From: Bacillus sp. RO2
Lineage (GTDB): Bacteria; Bacillota; Bacilli; Bacillales; Bacillaceae_I
Assembly (NCBI RefSeq): GCF_012911845.1
Contig: NZ_JAAXCU010000011.1
Span: 1-35,605 of the forward strand
Reading direction: 5' to 3'
Length of the DNA: 35,605 nucleotides
This document shows positions 22,890 through 30,540 of this stretch, piece by piece (the first letter of the stretch is position 1; each line of letters opens with the position of its first letter). The notes beneath the pieces are model-generated. The model saw only the letters and a program-made list of their open reading frames with translations. It did not search any database and had not been told where the DNA came from. The position numbers were made by a program, and so were the translations under genes.

Positions 22890-23669
22890 ATGAAGCTAGG
22901 AGAGCCAATTGCATCTGGCAACACTGCCAATATTTATCTTTATAAAAATAAAATCATCAAAATTTTTAAGGATCATCTTCCAGAGACCGAACCTGAATAT
23001 GAAGCTCGTAAACAAAAGGTTGCCTTTGAAAGTGGTCTAAGGGTTCCTAAATTACTCGAAGTCACAATAGTGAACGGAAAACAGGCAATCATCATGGAAT
23101 ATGTGAAAGGGAAAACGCTAGGTGAACTCGTGAAAGAGAACATGGATCAAGTAGAGTCTTTTCTGGAAATGTCGGTTGATATTCAGATGGAGATTCATAC
23201 GGTGCTAGCTGAATCGTTGGAACCTATGCGTTTCAAACTTCAGCGTCAAATAGAAGCAGTTGAAGGATTGGATAAGCAAGTAAAAACGTCATTGCTAAAG
23301 AAACTGGAGTCGATGACTGTAGAAAACAAGCTCTGCCACGGGGACTTCCACCTCTATAATTTGATAAAATCAGATGAAGAGGTTTTCATCATTGATTGGG
23401 TAGATGCCAGTACAGGTAATCCACGGGCAGACGTTTGTCGTACATACATACTTTATTCCCAGGTTTCAAGGGATATCGCAGAATTGTATTTGAAACTATA
23501 TTGTGAGAAAAGTGGTTGGAGTCAACAAGAAGTATTGGAATGGGCACCAATCATCGCGGCAGCAAGGCTTTCTGAAAATGTCGCTACAGAAGATTCGGAT
23601 AGATTAATGAAATACTTATTTATGGAGGAGCATAATCATGAATCAAGCATCTTTAGAGTACTGGATTAA
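22890..23669 (+). CDS. APH-fold phosphotransferase
   Basis: 259 residues. The nucleotide-binding start (SGNTANIYLYKNKIIKIFK) is followed by the catalytic loop LCHGDFHLYNLI and FIIDWVDASTGNPRADVCRT. The Gly-rich loop plus HGDFHxxN resembles bacillar APH-like kinases of unknown substrate. It starts 15 bp after the first APH-fold gene and its 3' end overlaps the ASCH gene by 32 bp. Confidence 0.85.
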   Translation: MKLGEPIASGNTANIYLYKNKIIKIFKDHLPETEPEYEARKQKVAFESGLRVPKLLEVTIVNGKQAIIMEYVKGKTLGELVKENMDQVESFLEMSVDIQMEIHTVLAESLEPMRFKLQRQIEAVEGLDKQVKTSLLKKLESMTVENKLCHGDFHLYNLIKSDEEVFIIDWVDASTGNPRADVCRTYILYSQVSRDIAELYLKLYCEKSGWSQQEVLEWAPIIAAARLSENVATEDSDRLMKYLFMEEHNHESSIFRVLD

Positions 23670-24081
23670 TTATTGGGGAGATCAAGATAAACCAGAAAGA
23701 GTAACAGCTTGGCAGTTCGGAGGCAGTCCGGACTATCTGGCACAGTTAGTAATAGATGGAGTGAAAACAGCGACCTGTTCTGGTTATGTCTTTTATGAAG
23801 TGGAAAATGAACCTCTACCAACTACTGAAGATTATAGTGTTGTTCTGAACAGTAATGACGAACCGGTTGCCATTATTAAGACGGTGGATGTTCAAATTAT
23901 GCCAATGAACGAAGTGCCAGAAGAGTTTGCAATTTCAGAGGGAGAAGGAGACCGTACTTATAAGTATTGGTGGGACGCACATGAGCGCTTTTTTACAAAA
24001 GAGCTGCGTGAAATTGGTAGGGAATTTTCTGAGGATATGATGTTGGTTTGTGAGCGGTTCGAATTGGTGGATGTTAAGTAG
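23638..24081 (+). CDS. ASCH domain-containing protein
   Basis: 147 residues with the ASCH signature GVKTATCSG (a GxKxxT/S motif for RNA or nucleotide binding) after WQFGGSPDYLAQLVI, and the end KELREIGREFSEDMMLVCERFELV. Bacterial homologues of this size include RNA-binding proteins and N4-acetylcytidine amidohydrolase-like enzymes. GGAGGAG lies about 7 nt before the ATG, inside the preceding kinase gene, so translation is coupled. Confidence 0.85.
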   Translation: MNQASLEYWINYWGDQDKPERVTAWQFGGSPDYLAQLVIDGVKTATCSGYVFYEVENEPLPTTEDYSVVLNSNDEPVAIIKTVDVQIMPMNEVPEEFAISEGEGDRTYKYWWDAHERFFTKELREIGREFSEDMMLVCERFELVDVK

Positions 24082-24109
24082 TTCTAAGTTCAAAAATTGA
24101 GGTGACTTT

Positions 24110-24310
24110 ATGGACGTCAAATATTATTGCGACGGTGAATTAATCTATGAAACTCACACATCTGATTTAAGTGGACTTATGATGGCGATTGAAAAATCAA
24201 ACAGTATTCATTTCGAAAATGATGCCTATTCCTTTGACGCTTTTTTCTTGAATCACTACGAACAAGATGGGATTTGGTTTGAAGAACTGGTGGTTTATTT
24301 GGTGAAATAG
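24110..24310 (+). CDS. hypothetical small protein
   Basis: 66 residues, acidic and aromatic-rich (MDVKYYCDGELIYETHTSDL, ending WFEELVVYLVK). There is no membrane segment. GAGGTGA lies 6 nt before the ATG and a strong terminator lies just after the stop, so it closes the acetyltransferase-Nudix-kinase-ASCH gene series. Unknown function. Confidence 0.65.
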   Translation: MDVKYYCDGELIYETHTSDLSGLMMAIEKSNSIHFENDAYSFDAFFLNHYEQDGIWFEELVVYLVK

Positions 24311-24319
24311 AGAAAGAAA

Positions 24320-24359
24320 AACGCAGGTGGTAAATTATAGTGCAACCTGCGTTTTTTTT
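24320..24359 (+). terminator. terminator of the GNAT-to-ASCH operon
   Basis: AACGCAGGT (24320-24328) and ACCTGCGTT (24345-24353) form a 9-bp stem with a 16-nt loop, followed by TTTTTT. Confidence 0.85.
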
Positions 24360-24403
24360 AGCAATCATCAAGTAGATTAGTAATAGAGGAAGTGATAAAG
24401 AAT

Positions 24404-24907
24404 ATGAAAATTTCCGAATCTGAACGATTGATTTTAAGAGTCTTGGAACCTAAAGATGTTCAACACCTTGAAAGAATCTGGGGTGATGATGAAGTAATGA
24501 GATTATGCACAGGTGCCACCTCTCATGAAAAGTTTCCTAGAATTATTGAATATTACAAGGAATGCCAAGCGGCCAAAGGTTTGTCTGTTTATGCGGTGGT
24601 AGAAAAAATTTCTGGAAATGTCGTTGGTACTGCTGGCTTTAATGTGGAGGAATCAATGGAGAAAGTGGAGCTCATTTACCATTTTGCGATAGAAGCTTGG
24701 GGAAAGGGTTATGCTTCCGAAGCGGCTTGGGCGTGTGTGGAAATTGCAAAAGCGCATAAAGCTGTAAGCTACGTGTTTGCTTCAGCAGACCCAAATAATA
24801 AGGGGTCCCTAAAAGTGCTAGAGAAAGTAGGATTTGATTATAAAGGCATGAAGTGGTTTGAGGATACTAATCAAGAAGAGCCTTATTATGAACTGACGGT
24901 TAAATAA
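24404..24907 (+). CDS. GNAT family N-acetyltransferase
   Basis: 167 residues of the RimJ/RimL type: start SESERLILRVLEPKD, the acetyl-CoA-binding EAWGKGYASEAAWACVE, and ADPNNKGSLKVLEKVGF. The ATG at 24404 has AGAGGAAG 11 nt upstream; the GTG at 24392 is part of that site. The 200 bp after it (24908-25108) have no gene, and TTGACT at 25037 may be the -35 of the next gene. Confidence 0.88.
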   Translation: MKISESERLILRVLEPKDVQHLERIWGDDEVMRLCTGATSHEKFPRIIEYYKECQAAKGLSVYAVVEKISGNVVGTAGFNVEESMEKVELIYHFAIEAWGKGYASEAAWACVEIAKAHKAVSYVFASADPNNKGSLKVLEKVGFDYKGMKWFEDTNQEEPYYELTVK

Positions 24908-25108
24908 ATAAGTATAGAATACATGAAATTGCCATAAAAAGAGATAGCAATAAACCTCTCCACAGTGTAAAATTATCTCAAATCAATTCGATTTAATTAA
25001 TGTTAACAGGGGGAAATGCACGCAAATAGAATACAGTTGACTATCGTTGCACAGGTACAGGTTATTTTTTCAGAATATTAATAACACGATAAAAGAGGTT
25101 GATGTTAG

Positions 25109-25762
25109 TTGGCGATGGATACAAAGGATTTAACTGTTAAGGAACAGACTATTTTCCCTCATGTTGGCAATAAAATAAAAACAGAAGATAGAGAAATTGC
25201 GATAATTGCACGTATGGAAGAGCCGCTGGTGGTTGTGCTTGCAAATGTACTTAGCGATGAGGAATGTGATGCGCTGATTCAATTGTCCAAGGATAAGATG
25301 AAACGTTCGAAAGTTGCTAATGGCATGGAAGTGGATGCCATTAGGACAAGCAGCAGTACTTTTTTCCAAGAAGGCGAAAATGAGCTTGTAGCTAGGATTG
25401 AAAAAAGAGTTTCGCAGATTATGAATGTACCTGTGGAACATGGGGAAGGTTTGCAAATCCTGAACTATCAAGTAGGACAGGAATACAAGGCACATTTTGA
25501 TTTCTTCAAGTCTTCAAACAAGCCGATAAGCAATCCACGAATTAGCACGCTAGTTATGTACCTGAATGATGTAGAAGAAGGCGGGGAAACTTATTTTCCT
25601 AAGCTCAAATTCTCTGTTTCTCCTCAAAAGGGAATGGCAGTTTATTTTGAGTATTTTTATGATGATCAAGAATTGAATGAATTGACTTTACACGGCGGTT
25701 CGCCTGTCGTAGTGGGGGATAAATGGGCAGCAACGCAGTGGATGAGAAGGAAGAAATACTAG
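25109..25762 (+). CDS. prolyl 4-hydroxylase-type 2OG-Fe(II) oxygenase
   Basis: 217 residues, the size of the B. anthracis prolyl 4-hydroxylase, which it closely resembles in order of motifs. Iron ligands H129-F-D131 and H195 and the 2-oxoglutarate-binding K205 (GDKWAATQWMR) are present. It should hydroxylate proline in a collagen-like or EF-Tu-like protein; no collagen-like gene is in this window. The TTG at 25109 is supported by AGAGG 10 nt upstream. The gene is single, with a terminator after it. Confidence 0.9.
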   Translation: MAMDTKDLTVKEQTIFPHVGNKIKTEDREIAIIARMEEPLVVVLANVLSDEECDALIQLSKDKMKRSKVANGMEVDAIRTSSSTFFQEGENELVARIEKRVSQIMNVPVEHGEGLQILNYQVGQEYKAHFDFFKSSNKPISNPRISTLVMYLNDVEEGGETYFPKLKFSVSPQKGMAVYFEYFYDDQELNELTLHGGSPVVVGDKWAATQWMRRKKY

Positions 25763-25769
25763 AATTGAG

Positions 25770-25797
25770 AACGCTAATCTCTTAGGAGGTTAGCGTT
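25770..25797 (+). terminator. terminator after the prolyl hydroxylase gene
   Basis: AACGCTAA and TTAGCGTT pair, extended by an inner CTC/GAG. The T-rich tail is interrupted (ATTTGCATTTTT). Confidence 0.7.
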
Positions 25798-25844
25798 ATT
25801 TGCATTTTTGGGTGGAATGGAGGGGGAAGGTGCTTCCTTGAAAC

Positions 25845-26005
25845 TTTATTTTCCATTACACGAGTTTTATTTTCCGAAACACACACTTTATTTTCCGTTA
25901 CGGAAATATACGAGCCAAATCTCGTAATTTATTTTCCGTTTCAAAGATATTCGAACCGTTCGACAAACTCTCCGAAAATTCGACACACCCCTCCGAAACT
26001 TATCC
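25845..26005. repeat. ~21-bp intergenic repeat array
   Basis: TTTATTTTCC cores begin at 25845, 25866, 25887 and 25928, i.e. 21, 21 and 41 bp apart. A second, GC-richer half follows with TTCGA and CTCCGAAA blocks about 20 bp apart. Together with terminator sequence it fills the 282-bp gene-free interval 25763-26044. It is unrelated in sequence to the other arrays here. Confidence 0.8.
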
Positions 26006-26044
26006 CCCATCCTATACGTCATATACATAACTCAACTAAGATCA

Positions 26045-26486
26045 ATGGTAGGCAACGAAAAAGTAATTGTGGTGGTTGCGGGAGCATTTGTTTTCGATGG
26101 ACAAGGAAAGCTGCTATTACAGCAACGTTCACATAATGCACAATGGGGTCTGCCAGGAGGCTTCATGGAGATTGGAGAAAATATAAGTGATACTGCACGA
26201 AGAGAAGTCAAGAAGAAACCGGTCTCCACTTAGAACAACTCGAGTTTTTTCGGAATCTATTCAGGGCCAGAGCACGATAAAACATTCGCTAACGGAGACC
26301 AGGTTATCCCTAGTGCAAGTGCTTTTTACTTGTAAGCAATATAGCGGACAACTGGTCACCAGTAATAATGAGTCACTTAAAGATGATTTTTTCCACCTGC
26401 ATAGTTTGCCAGGAAATATCTTTACTGTGCATCGAGTTATCATTGATGACCTTCTGACAAAAAAGACCCTCCCGAGCGTTAAATGA
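26045..26486 (+). pseudogene. Nudix hydrolase, multiple frameshifts
   Basis: The first frame encodes an intact start and most of the Nudix box (GLPGGFMEIGENISDTARREV) but then runs into a stop at 26233. Restoring one missing base gives KEETGLHLEQLEFF. A further change in a T run gives GIYSGPEHDKTFANGDQV, and a third shift joins VQVLFTCKQYSGQLVTSNNE and the C-terminus ending at 26486. At least three indels imply real decay rather than one read error. There is no clear ribosome binding site, and the gene lies directly against the repeat array. Confidence 0.85.
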
Positions 26487-26506
26487 AGATAAGGGGATGA
26501 ACAGGA

Positions 26507-26968
26507 ATGCCTATATCAGATTACTATCGTAAGTTACGTGAAAAAGTGGGGACCGACCTTTTGCTTCTCCCGAGTGTTGCCGCAGTCATCAGAAACGATA
26601 AGTCGGAAATTTTGTTTCAATATCCTAGGAACAGTGATGACTGGAGTTTTCCAGCTGGCGCCATTGAGCCTGGAGAGTCGCCAGCCGAAGCGGTAGTCAG
26701 AGAAGTCCGGGAAGAGACAGGGCTCGAGGTAGAGCCAATAAATATAATTGGTGTTTTTGGAGGAAAGGAATTTCGACACACCTACGCAAATGGAGATCGA
26801 GTAGAATATCAAGTAACAGTATATGAATGCAAAATAATCAGTGGTACGTTGGAAGCGATGGATGGAGAGTCGGAGATATTAAAGTATTTTAAAGAAGAGA
26901 ATATACCAAAGCTCGCGTTGCCGTATCCGGAATGGGTTTTTAAAAAAAGGAGTGAAAGGCATGCATAA
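26507..26968 (+). CDS. Nudix hydrolase
   Basis: 153 residues with a full Nudix box (GAIEPGESPAEAVVREVREE then TGLEVEP). The N-terminus (DYYRKLREKVGTDLLLLPSVAAVIRN) is that of ADP-ribose/MutT-like bacillar Nudix proteins. An intact second Nudix gene next to the broken one may explain loss of the latter. Its last 8 bp overlap the deoxyribosyltransferase-like gene. Confidence 0.9.
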   Translation: MPISDYYRKLREKVGTDLLLLPSVAAVIRNDKSEILFQYPRNSDDWSFPAGAIEPGESPAEAVVREVREETGLEVEPINIIGVFGGKEFRHTYANGDRVEYQVTVYECKIISGTLEAMDGESEILKYFKEENIPKLALPYPEWVFKKRSERHA

Positions 26969-27353
26969 ATTTTACATAGCATCAAGCTTAAGCAATATAG
27001 AAAAAGTACGAGAAGTGAGTAAACGTCTCAAAGATAAAGGCTTTATCCATACCTATGATTGGACTAAAAATGAGCGCGCCGCTACTTTAGAAGACCTAAA
27101 AGAAATCGGCGAGAAGGAACTTGTTGCCGTGTTAGAGGCAGACTTTCTAATTGTCTTACTGCCTGGGGGAAAGGGCAGTCATATTGAATTTGGGATTGCC
27201 CTTGGTCAAGGTAAGAAAATATTTTTGTATTCAGAGAATGATGATATAAATAACGTTGAAACGACAAGCACTTTTTATCATCTAGACAATGTTGAGAAGG
27301 TTATGGGAACTGTTGAAGAACTGTTGGAGAGAGTAGATTTAAAAAAGGAGTGA
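26961..27353 (+). CDS. nucleoside 2-deoxyribosyltransferase-like protein
   Basis: 130 residues with the family's Rossmann-like start (MHKFYIASSLSNIEKVREVS), the DW segment THTYDW-like IHTYDWTKNE, and the active-site stretch VLLPGGKGSHIEFGIALGQG carrying the nucleophile-type Glu. Family enzymes transfer deoxyribose between bases or hydrolyse nucleoside monophosphates. The ATG at 26961 has AAGGAG 8 nt upstream. Co-translated with the Nudix gene before it, which fits nucleotide salvage or clean-up. Confidence 0.82.
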   Translation: MHKFYIASSLSNIEKVREVSKRLKDKGFIHTYDWTKNERAATLEDLKEIGEKELVAVLEADFLIVLLPGGKGSHIEFGIALGQGKKIFLYSENDDINNVETTSTFYHLDNVEKVMGTVEELLERVDLKKE

Positions 27354-27359
27354 ACCAAT

Positions 27360-27818
27360 ATGCAAGACTTCATTATTGTTCTCGTTATACTCTGTATTAT
27401 AGTAAGCCCAATCTTATATTTCCGATTAGGAAAAAGGAAGATTGGCTATCTAAATCTATTTACGGTCGGTCTCTTTTTGGTGACTTGGGGAACGGGAATA
27501 TGGATGGGGATTGAGTTTGATTGGAATATTATTATCCTCCTCTGGTTTCCTTCCTTAGTCATATCGACTCTATTTTTGTTAGTCGCAGCTAGTATAATTT
27601 TCTATAAAGTTGCCCCGAAAATAAACCGTGTGCTTTTACCGTTTATCATACTGAGTGTGCTAGTTATAAGTTTCCGTGTGAACAGGTATATACTCGTTTA
27701 TGATATTTTCATTTTTTTTGATATCATCCTTGAATACTTGACTCCTATGTTTCTATTCACCATATTAATAATCGGAGCTTTTCAATACGATCGAGGAGTT
27801 GGCAGGCAAAAAGCATAA
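27360..27818 (+). CDS. multi-pass membrane protein of unknown function
   Basis: 152 residues with about five hydrophobic segments: IIVLVILCIIVSPILYF, LFTVGLFLVTWGTGIWMG, IIILLWFPSLVISTLFLLVA, VLLPFIILSVLVISF and MFLFTILIIGAF, with a basic C-terminus. AAGGAG lies 9-10 nt before the ATG and the gap to the previous gene is 6 bp. No family recognised. Confidence 0.65.
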   Translation: MQDFIIVLVILCIIVSPILYFRLGKRKIGYLNLFTVGLFLVTWGTGIWMGIEFDWNIIILLWFPSLVISTLFLLVAASIIFYKVAPKINRVLLPFIILSVLVISFRVNRYILVYDIFIFFDIILEYLTPMFLFTILIIGAFQYDRGVGRQKA

Positions 27819-27935
27819 CCTTCCATCCTATTAATTTCCATAAATACGACACATCTTCTCACCAACCTACTACCTCTGATTTAGTAAAATAAGGATATAA
27901 AGATAATTCCTAACATACGAAAAGAGGAGATATGG

Positions 27936-28424
27936 TTGGAGGCTAAGCTAAATTCCAAGAAATTTTTATTCTATTTTTTCGGTGGATACTTGTTTTTAAT
28001 TGTGGCGCTAATCTTTTTCTCTTCGTCAGCAGATATTTCCGGTGGAGGAAGCACAGAAAATATCGTACCATCCTTTGAAGAAGGGATGGCGCATACGGAG
28101 AAAAAGAACGAAGAGAAAGCGAAAAAAGAGCCATTATGGGATGTGCCAAATCACATTGCTGCACCAATTCTAATCATGGCATCCATACTCGATATTGTCA
28201 TAATACTCCTTTGGGCGCGTAACGAGAACAGAAAACGGGAGGCTCAAGAAGCTGGTATTATTCCAGTGAAGAAAAGATGGTCAGATAGTAAGTGGTTTTG
28301 GAATCTCATAGCATTGGGTGTTGTACAACCGAAAAATGGTAGAATTGTTGTGAACTGGCGTAATTTAATTGCAACAGGAATTCTGTTGACCGTATTGAAA
28401 TTTGCTATCCTAGACCAACTGTAA
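27936..28424 (+). CDS. membrane protein of unknown function
   Basis: 162 residues with one N-terminal helix (FLFYFFGGYLFLIVALIFF), a charged external stretch rich in Glu/Lys (EEGMAHTEKKNEEKAKKEP), a second helix (IAAPILIMASILDIVIILLW), basic cytoplasmic residues and a third helix at the end. The TTG start has AGAGGAG 7 nt upstream, and the nearby ATG leads to a stop after four codons. Unknown role. Confidence 0.62.
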   Translation: MEAKLNSKKFLFYFFGGYLFLIVALIFFSSSADISGGGSTENIVPSFEEGMAHTEKKNEEKAKKEPLWDVPNHIAAPILIMASILDIVIILLWARNENRKREAQEAGIIPVKKRWSDSKWFWNLIALGVVQPKNGRIVVNWRNLIATGILLTVLKFAILDQL

Positions 28425-28440
28425 AGTGGAGGAATACTCT

Positions 28441-29121
28441 ATGAAAATCGCATGCATTGGTGACAGTTTAACAGAAGGTAAACCAGGCGTTTCCTACTTT
28501 AAGATGTTAAAAAAGAAATACCCAGACATTAAGTTCGTCAACCTTGGAAAGGGAGGGGAAACGGTCAAAAGTTTACATACAAGGATTTCCAAAAATAAGA
28601 TAGATCGAAATTATGACCTTGCCTTCCTCTGGATTGGAGTCAATGATATTTATTCCAAACTATTAAAAGTCCAGGCACAACCGATTACTAGAAATTCAGA
28701 AGAGTTCCGGGAATGCTATGAAAATGTACTAGAAATAATCAAGCAATCTTCCAAAAAGGTTGTGGTCGTGTCTCCAGGGTTGATTGGGGAAACCCTCAAC
28801 TCTTCCAACAGAGGCTTGCTCAATCTTTCTATGATTCTGAAAGAAATGTCAAAAGAACATAAGAATGTATCGTTTATCGATCTACACCAAGCATTTACCC
28901 ACCAGTTAGAAACCTTGCAGTCAACAGATTACCTCAGTACAGGTCTAGGAAGACTTGTGAAGGATGTTTTTCTCTACAGAAGTCCAAAGAGTGTGGACAG
29001 ATTGTCAGCGAAAAGAGGGTTGCACCTGACAATTGATGGTGTTCATTTGAATAGTAAGGGCGCGAATATTGTTGTGGAGGAATACACGAAGATTATAGAC
29101 CAGGTTCTCGCTATAAGATAA
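28441..29121 (+). CDS. SGNH/GDSL hydrolase
   Basis: 226 residues with blocks I (IGDSLTEG, nucleophile Ser), II (LGKGGETV), III (IGVNDIY) and V (DGVHLNSKG), so it should be an active esterase, acyl hydrolase or lysophospholipase-like enzyme. There is no signal peptide, so it is probably cytoplasmic. The ATG at 28441 has GGAGG 7 nt upstream; the GTG at 28426 overlaps the upstream end. Confidence 0.9.
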   Translation: MKIACIGDSLTEGKPGVSYFKMLKKKYPDIKFVNLGKGGETVKSLHTRISKNKIDRNYDLAFLWIGVNDIYSKLLKVQAQPITRNSEEFRECYENVLEIIKQSSKKVVVVSPGLIGETLNSSNRGLLNLSMILKEMSKEHKNVSFIDLHQAFTHQLETLQSTDYLSTGLGRLVKDVFLYRSPKSVDRLSAKRGLHLTIDGVHLNSKGANIVVEEYTKIIDQVLAIR

Positions 29122-29203
29122 CACAATGGATGTGCTTTCTTCATATTTTCTGCAAACTTTTTGGGTACACTACAAAAATAGTTCCAAAGGGAGGTTATTT
29201 TGC

Positions 29204-29803
29204 ATGGAAAAAAGAAAGTTATTAGGAATACTAACAATGGCGGCGGCCATTACATTGTCCGGTTGTGCAGCAGGGGAAAATGATGAGGCGACGCCAAATA
29301 ATAATCAAGCCAATAATAGTGCAGAAGAAGATTCTCACCAGGGAGGCCATGGCGATCACTCCGGTATGGATATGTCAGGTTCAGGTGAAGTTCCAGAAGG
29401 CTTGAAGGAAAAGGAAAATCCAACATTTGAAGTGGGAAGCAACGCTACTATTACACATGCACATATGCCTGGAATGGAAGGAGCGGAGGCAACTATTGTC
29501 GGAGCATATGAAACAACTGTCTACGCAATTTCCTATGACCCGACAGATGGCGGGGAACGAGTGGAGAATCATAAGTGGATCATCCATGAGGAAGTGAAAG
29601 AGGCACAAAATGAGCCATATCAAGTTGGCGATGAGGTAGAAGTGGGGGCTGACCATATGGAGGGCATGCAAGGTGCAACGGCAACCATTGATTCTGCTGA
29701 ACAAACAACGGTTTATATGGTGGACTTCACTCTCACCGACAGCGGGGAAGAAGTAACAAATCATAAATGGGTGACGGAAAGTGAGCTATCCACTGAAGAA
29801 TAG
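29204..29803 (+). CDS. YdhK-like DUF1541 lipoprotein, probable copper binding
   Basis: 199 residues. The lipobox LSGC puts the lipidated Cys at residue 21. An Asn/Glu-rich linker and a His/Met-rich stretch (HQGGHGDHSGMDMSG) precede two DUF1541 repeats, with motifs HMPGMEGAEATI and HMEGMQGATATI and the matching ends NHKWI and NHKWV. The His/Met spacing suits copper binding outside the cell. The ATG at 29204 has GGGAGG 9 nt upstream, and the longer frame from 29126 has no such site. It faces a convergent kinase/regulator pair and a copper-storage protein gene. Confidence 0.85.
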   Translation: MEKRKLLGILTMAAAITLSGCAAGENDEATPNNNQANNSAEEDSHQGGHGDHSGMDMSGSGEVPEGLKEKENPTFEVGSNATITHAHMPGMEGAEATIVGAYETTVYAISYDPTDGGERVENHKWIIHEEVKEAQNEPYQVGDEVEVGADHMEGMQGATATIDSAEQTTVYMVDFTLTDSGEEVTNHKWVTESELSTEE

Positions 29804-29809
29804 CATAAA

Positions 29810-29855
29810 AAAGCTTGGAGGTAGAAGTCGGATTAACGACATTCCTCCAAGCTTT
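29810..29855. terminator. bidirectional terminator
   Basis: AAAGCTTGGAGG and CCTCCAAGCTTT form a 12-bp stem with an inner GTCG/CGAC hairpin, between the convergent DUF1541 lipoprotein and response regulator genes. Confidence 0.85.
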
Positions 29856-29856
29856 A

Positions 29857-30540
29857 TTAATCATTCCACCTATACCCTACTCCCCAGATAGTCTCAAGGT
29901 GTTTGTCTACTTCAAACCCAGCATTCCGCAGCTTGCTTCGAAGGTTTCGGATATGCGAATCAATGGTGCGGTTCTCTGTTTCCGAATCAAATTCCCATAA
30001 TGACATAATCAAGTGCTCTCTGGAAAATACTTTATCTTGGTTTAAAAGAAAAGCTTCAAGTAGCGCGAACTCTTTTGGTGTAACAGAGATTTTCTCTCCG
30101 TTATATTCTACTTGGAAAGAAGAAGTGTTAAGAACCAGCCCTTTAAATCGCAAAGAATAAGTAGGGGTATCTACCACTTTCGTCCGCCTCATCACAGCTT
30201 CTATTCTTGCGATAAGCTCTTCCTCGTTAAAAGGCTTTGAGACATAGTCATCTGCTCCACTTTTAAGGCCCCGTACAATATCTTCCTTATCATTTCTGGC
30301 TGTAAGCATGATGATGGGGACATTGGAAATTCCCCTGATTTCTTTTAATGTTTCCCAACCATCAATTTTAGGCATCATAATGTCCAGTAAAACAATATCC
30401 ACTTCTTCCTTCTTTTCTAGAAAAGTTATGGCTTCTCTTCCTGACTGGAATTGGATGCACTCCATCTGGTAAGGAGTCAGATAAAGTGTTAATAAATCTA
30501 GCATTCTTTTTTCGTCATCAATTAGTAGAACTCTTGTCAT
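29857..30540 (-). CDS. OmpR family response regulator
   Basis: 227 residues: receiver domain with D8-D9-type acidic residues, phosphoacceptor D53 in VLLDIMMP and Lys in VSKPFN, then a winged-helix domain (NRTIDSHIRNLRSKLRNAG, ending TIWGVGYRW). The ATG at 30540 has AAGGAGAG 7-8 nt upstream, and the longer frame to 30591 has no ribosome binding site. It is the second gene after its kinase, overlapping it by 23 bp. Probable targets are the DUF1541 and Csp genes on either side, by proximity only. Confidence 0.93.
   Translation of the reverse strand: MTRVLLIDDEKRMLDLLTLYLTPYQMECIQFQSGREAITFLEKKEEVDIVLLDIMMPKIDGWETLKEIRGISNVPIIMLTARNDKEDIVRGLKSGADDYVSKPFNEEELIARIEAVMRRTKVVDTPTYSLRFKGLVLNTSSFQVEYNGEKISVTPKEFALLEAFLLNQDKVFSREHLIMSLWEFDSETENRTIDSHIRNLRSKLRNAGFEVDKHLETIWGVGYRWND

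Noticed and set aside
26045-26233. Intact 62-residue Nudix protein
   Set aside because: The frame ends within the Nudix box; downstream frames continue the family sequence, so it is a broken gene.
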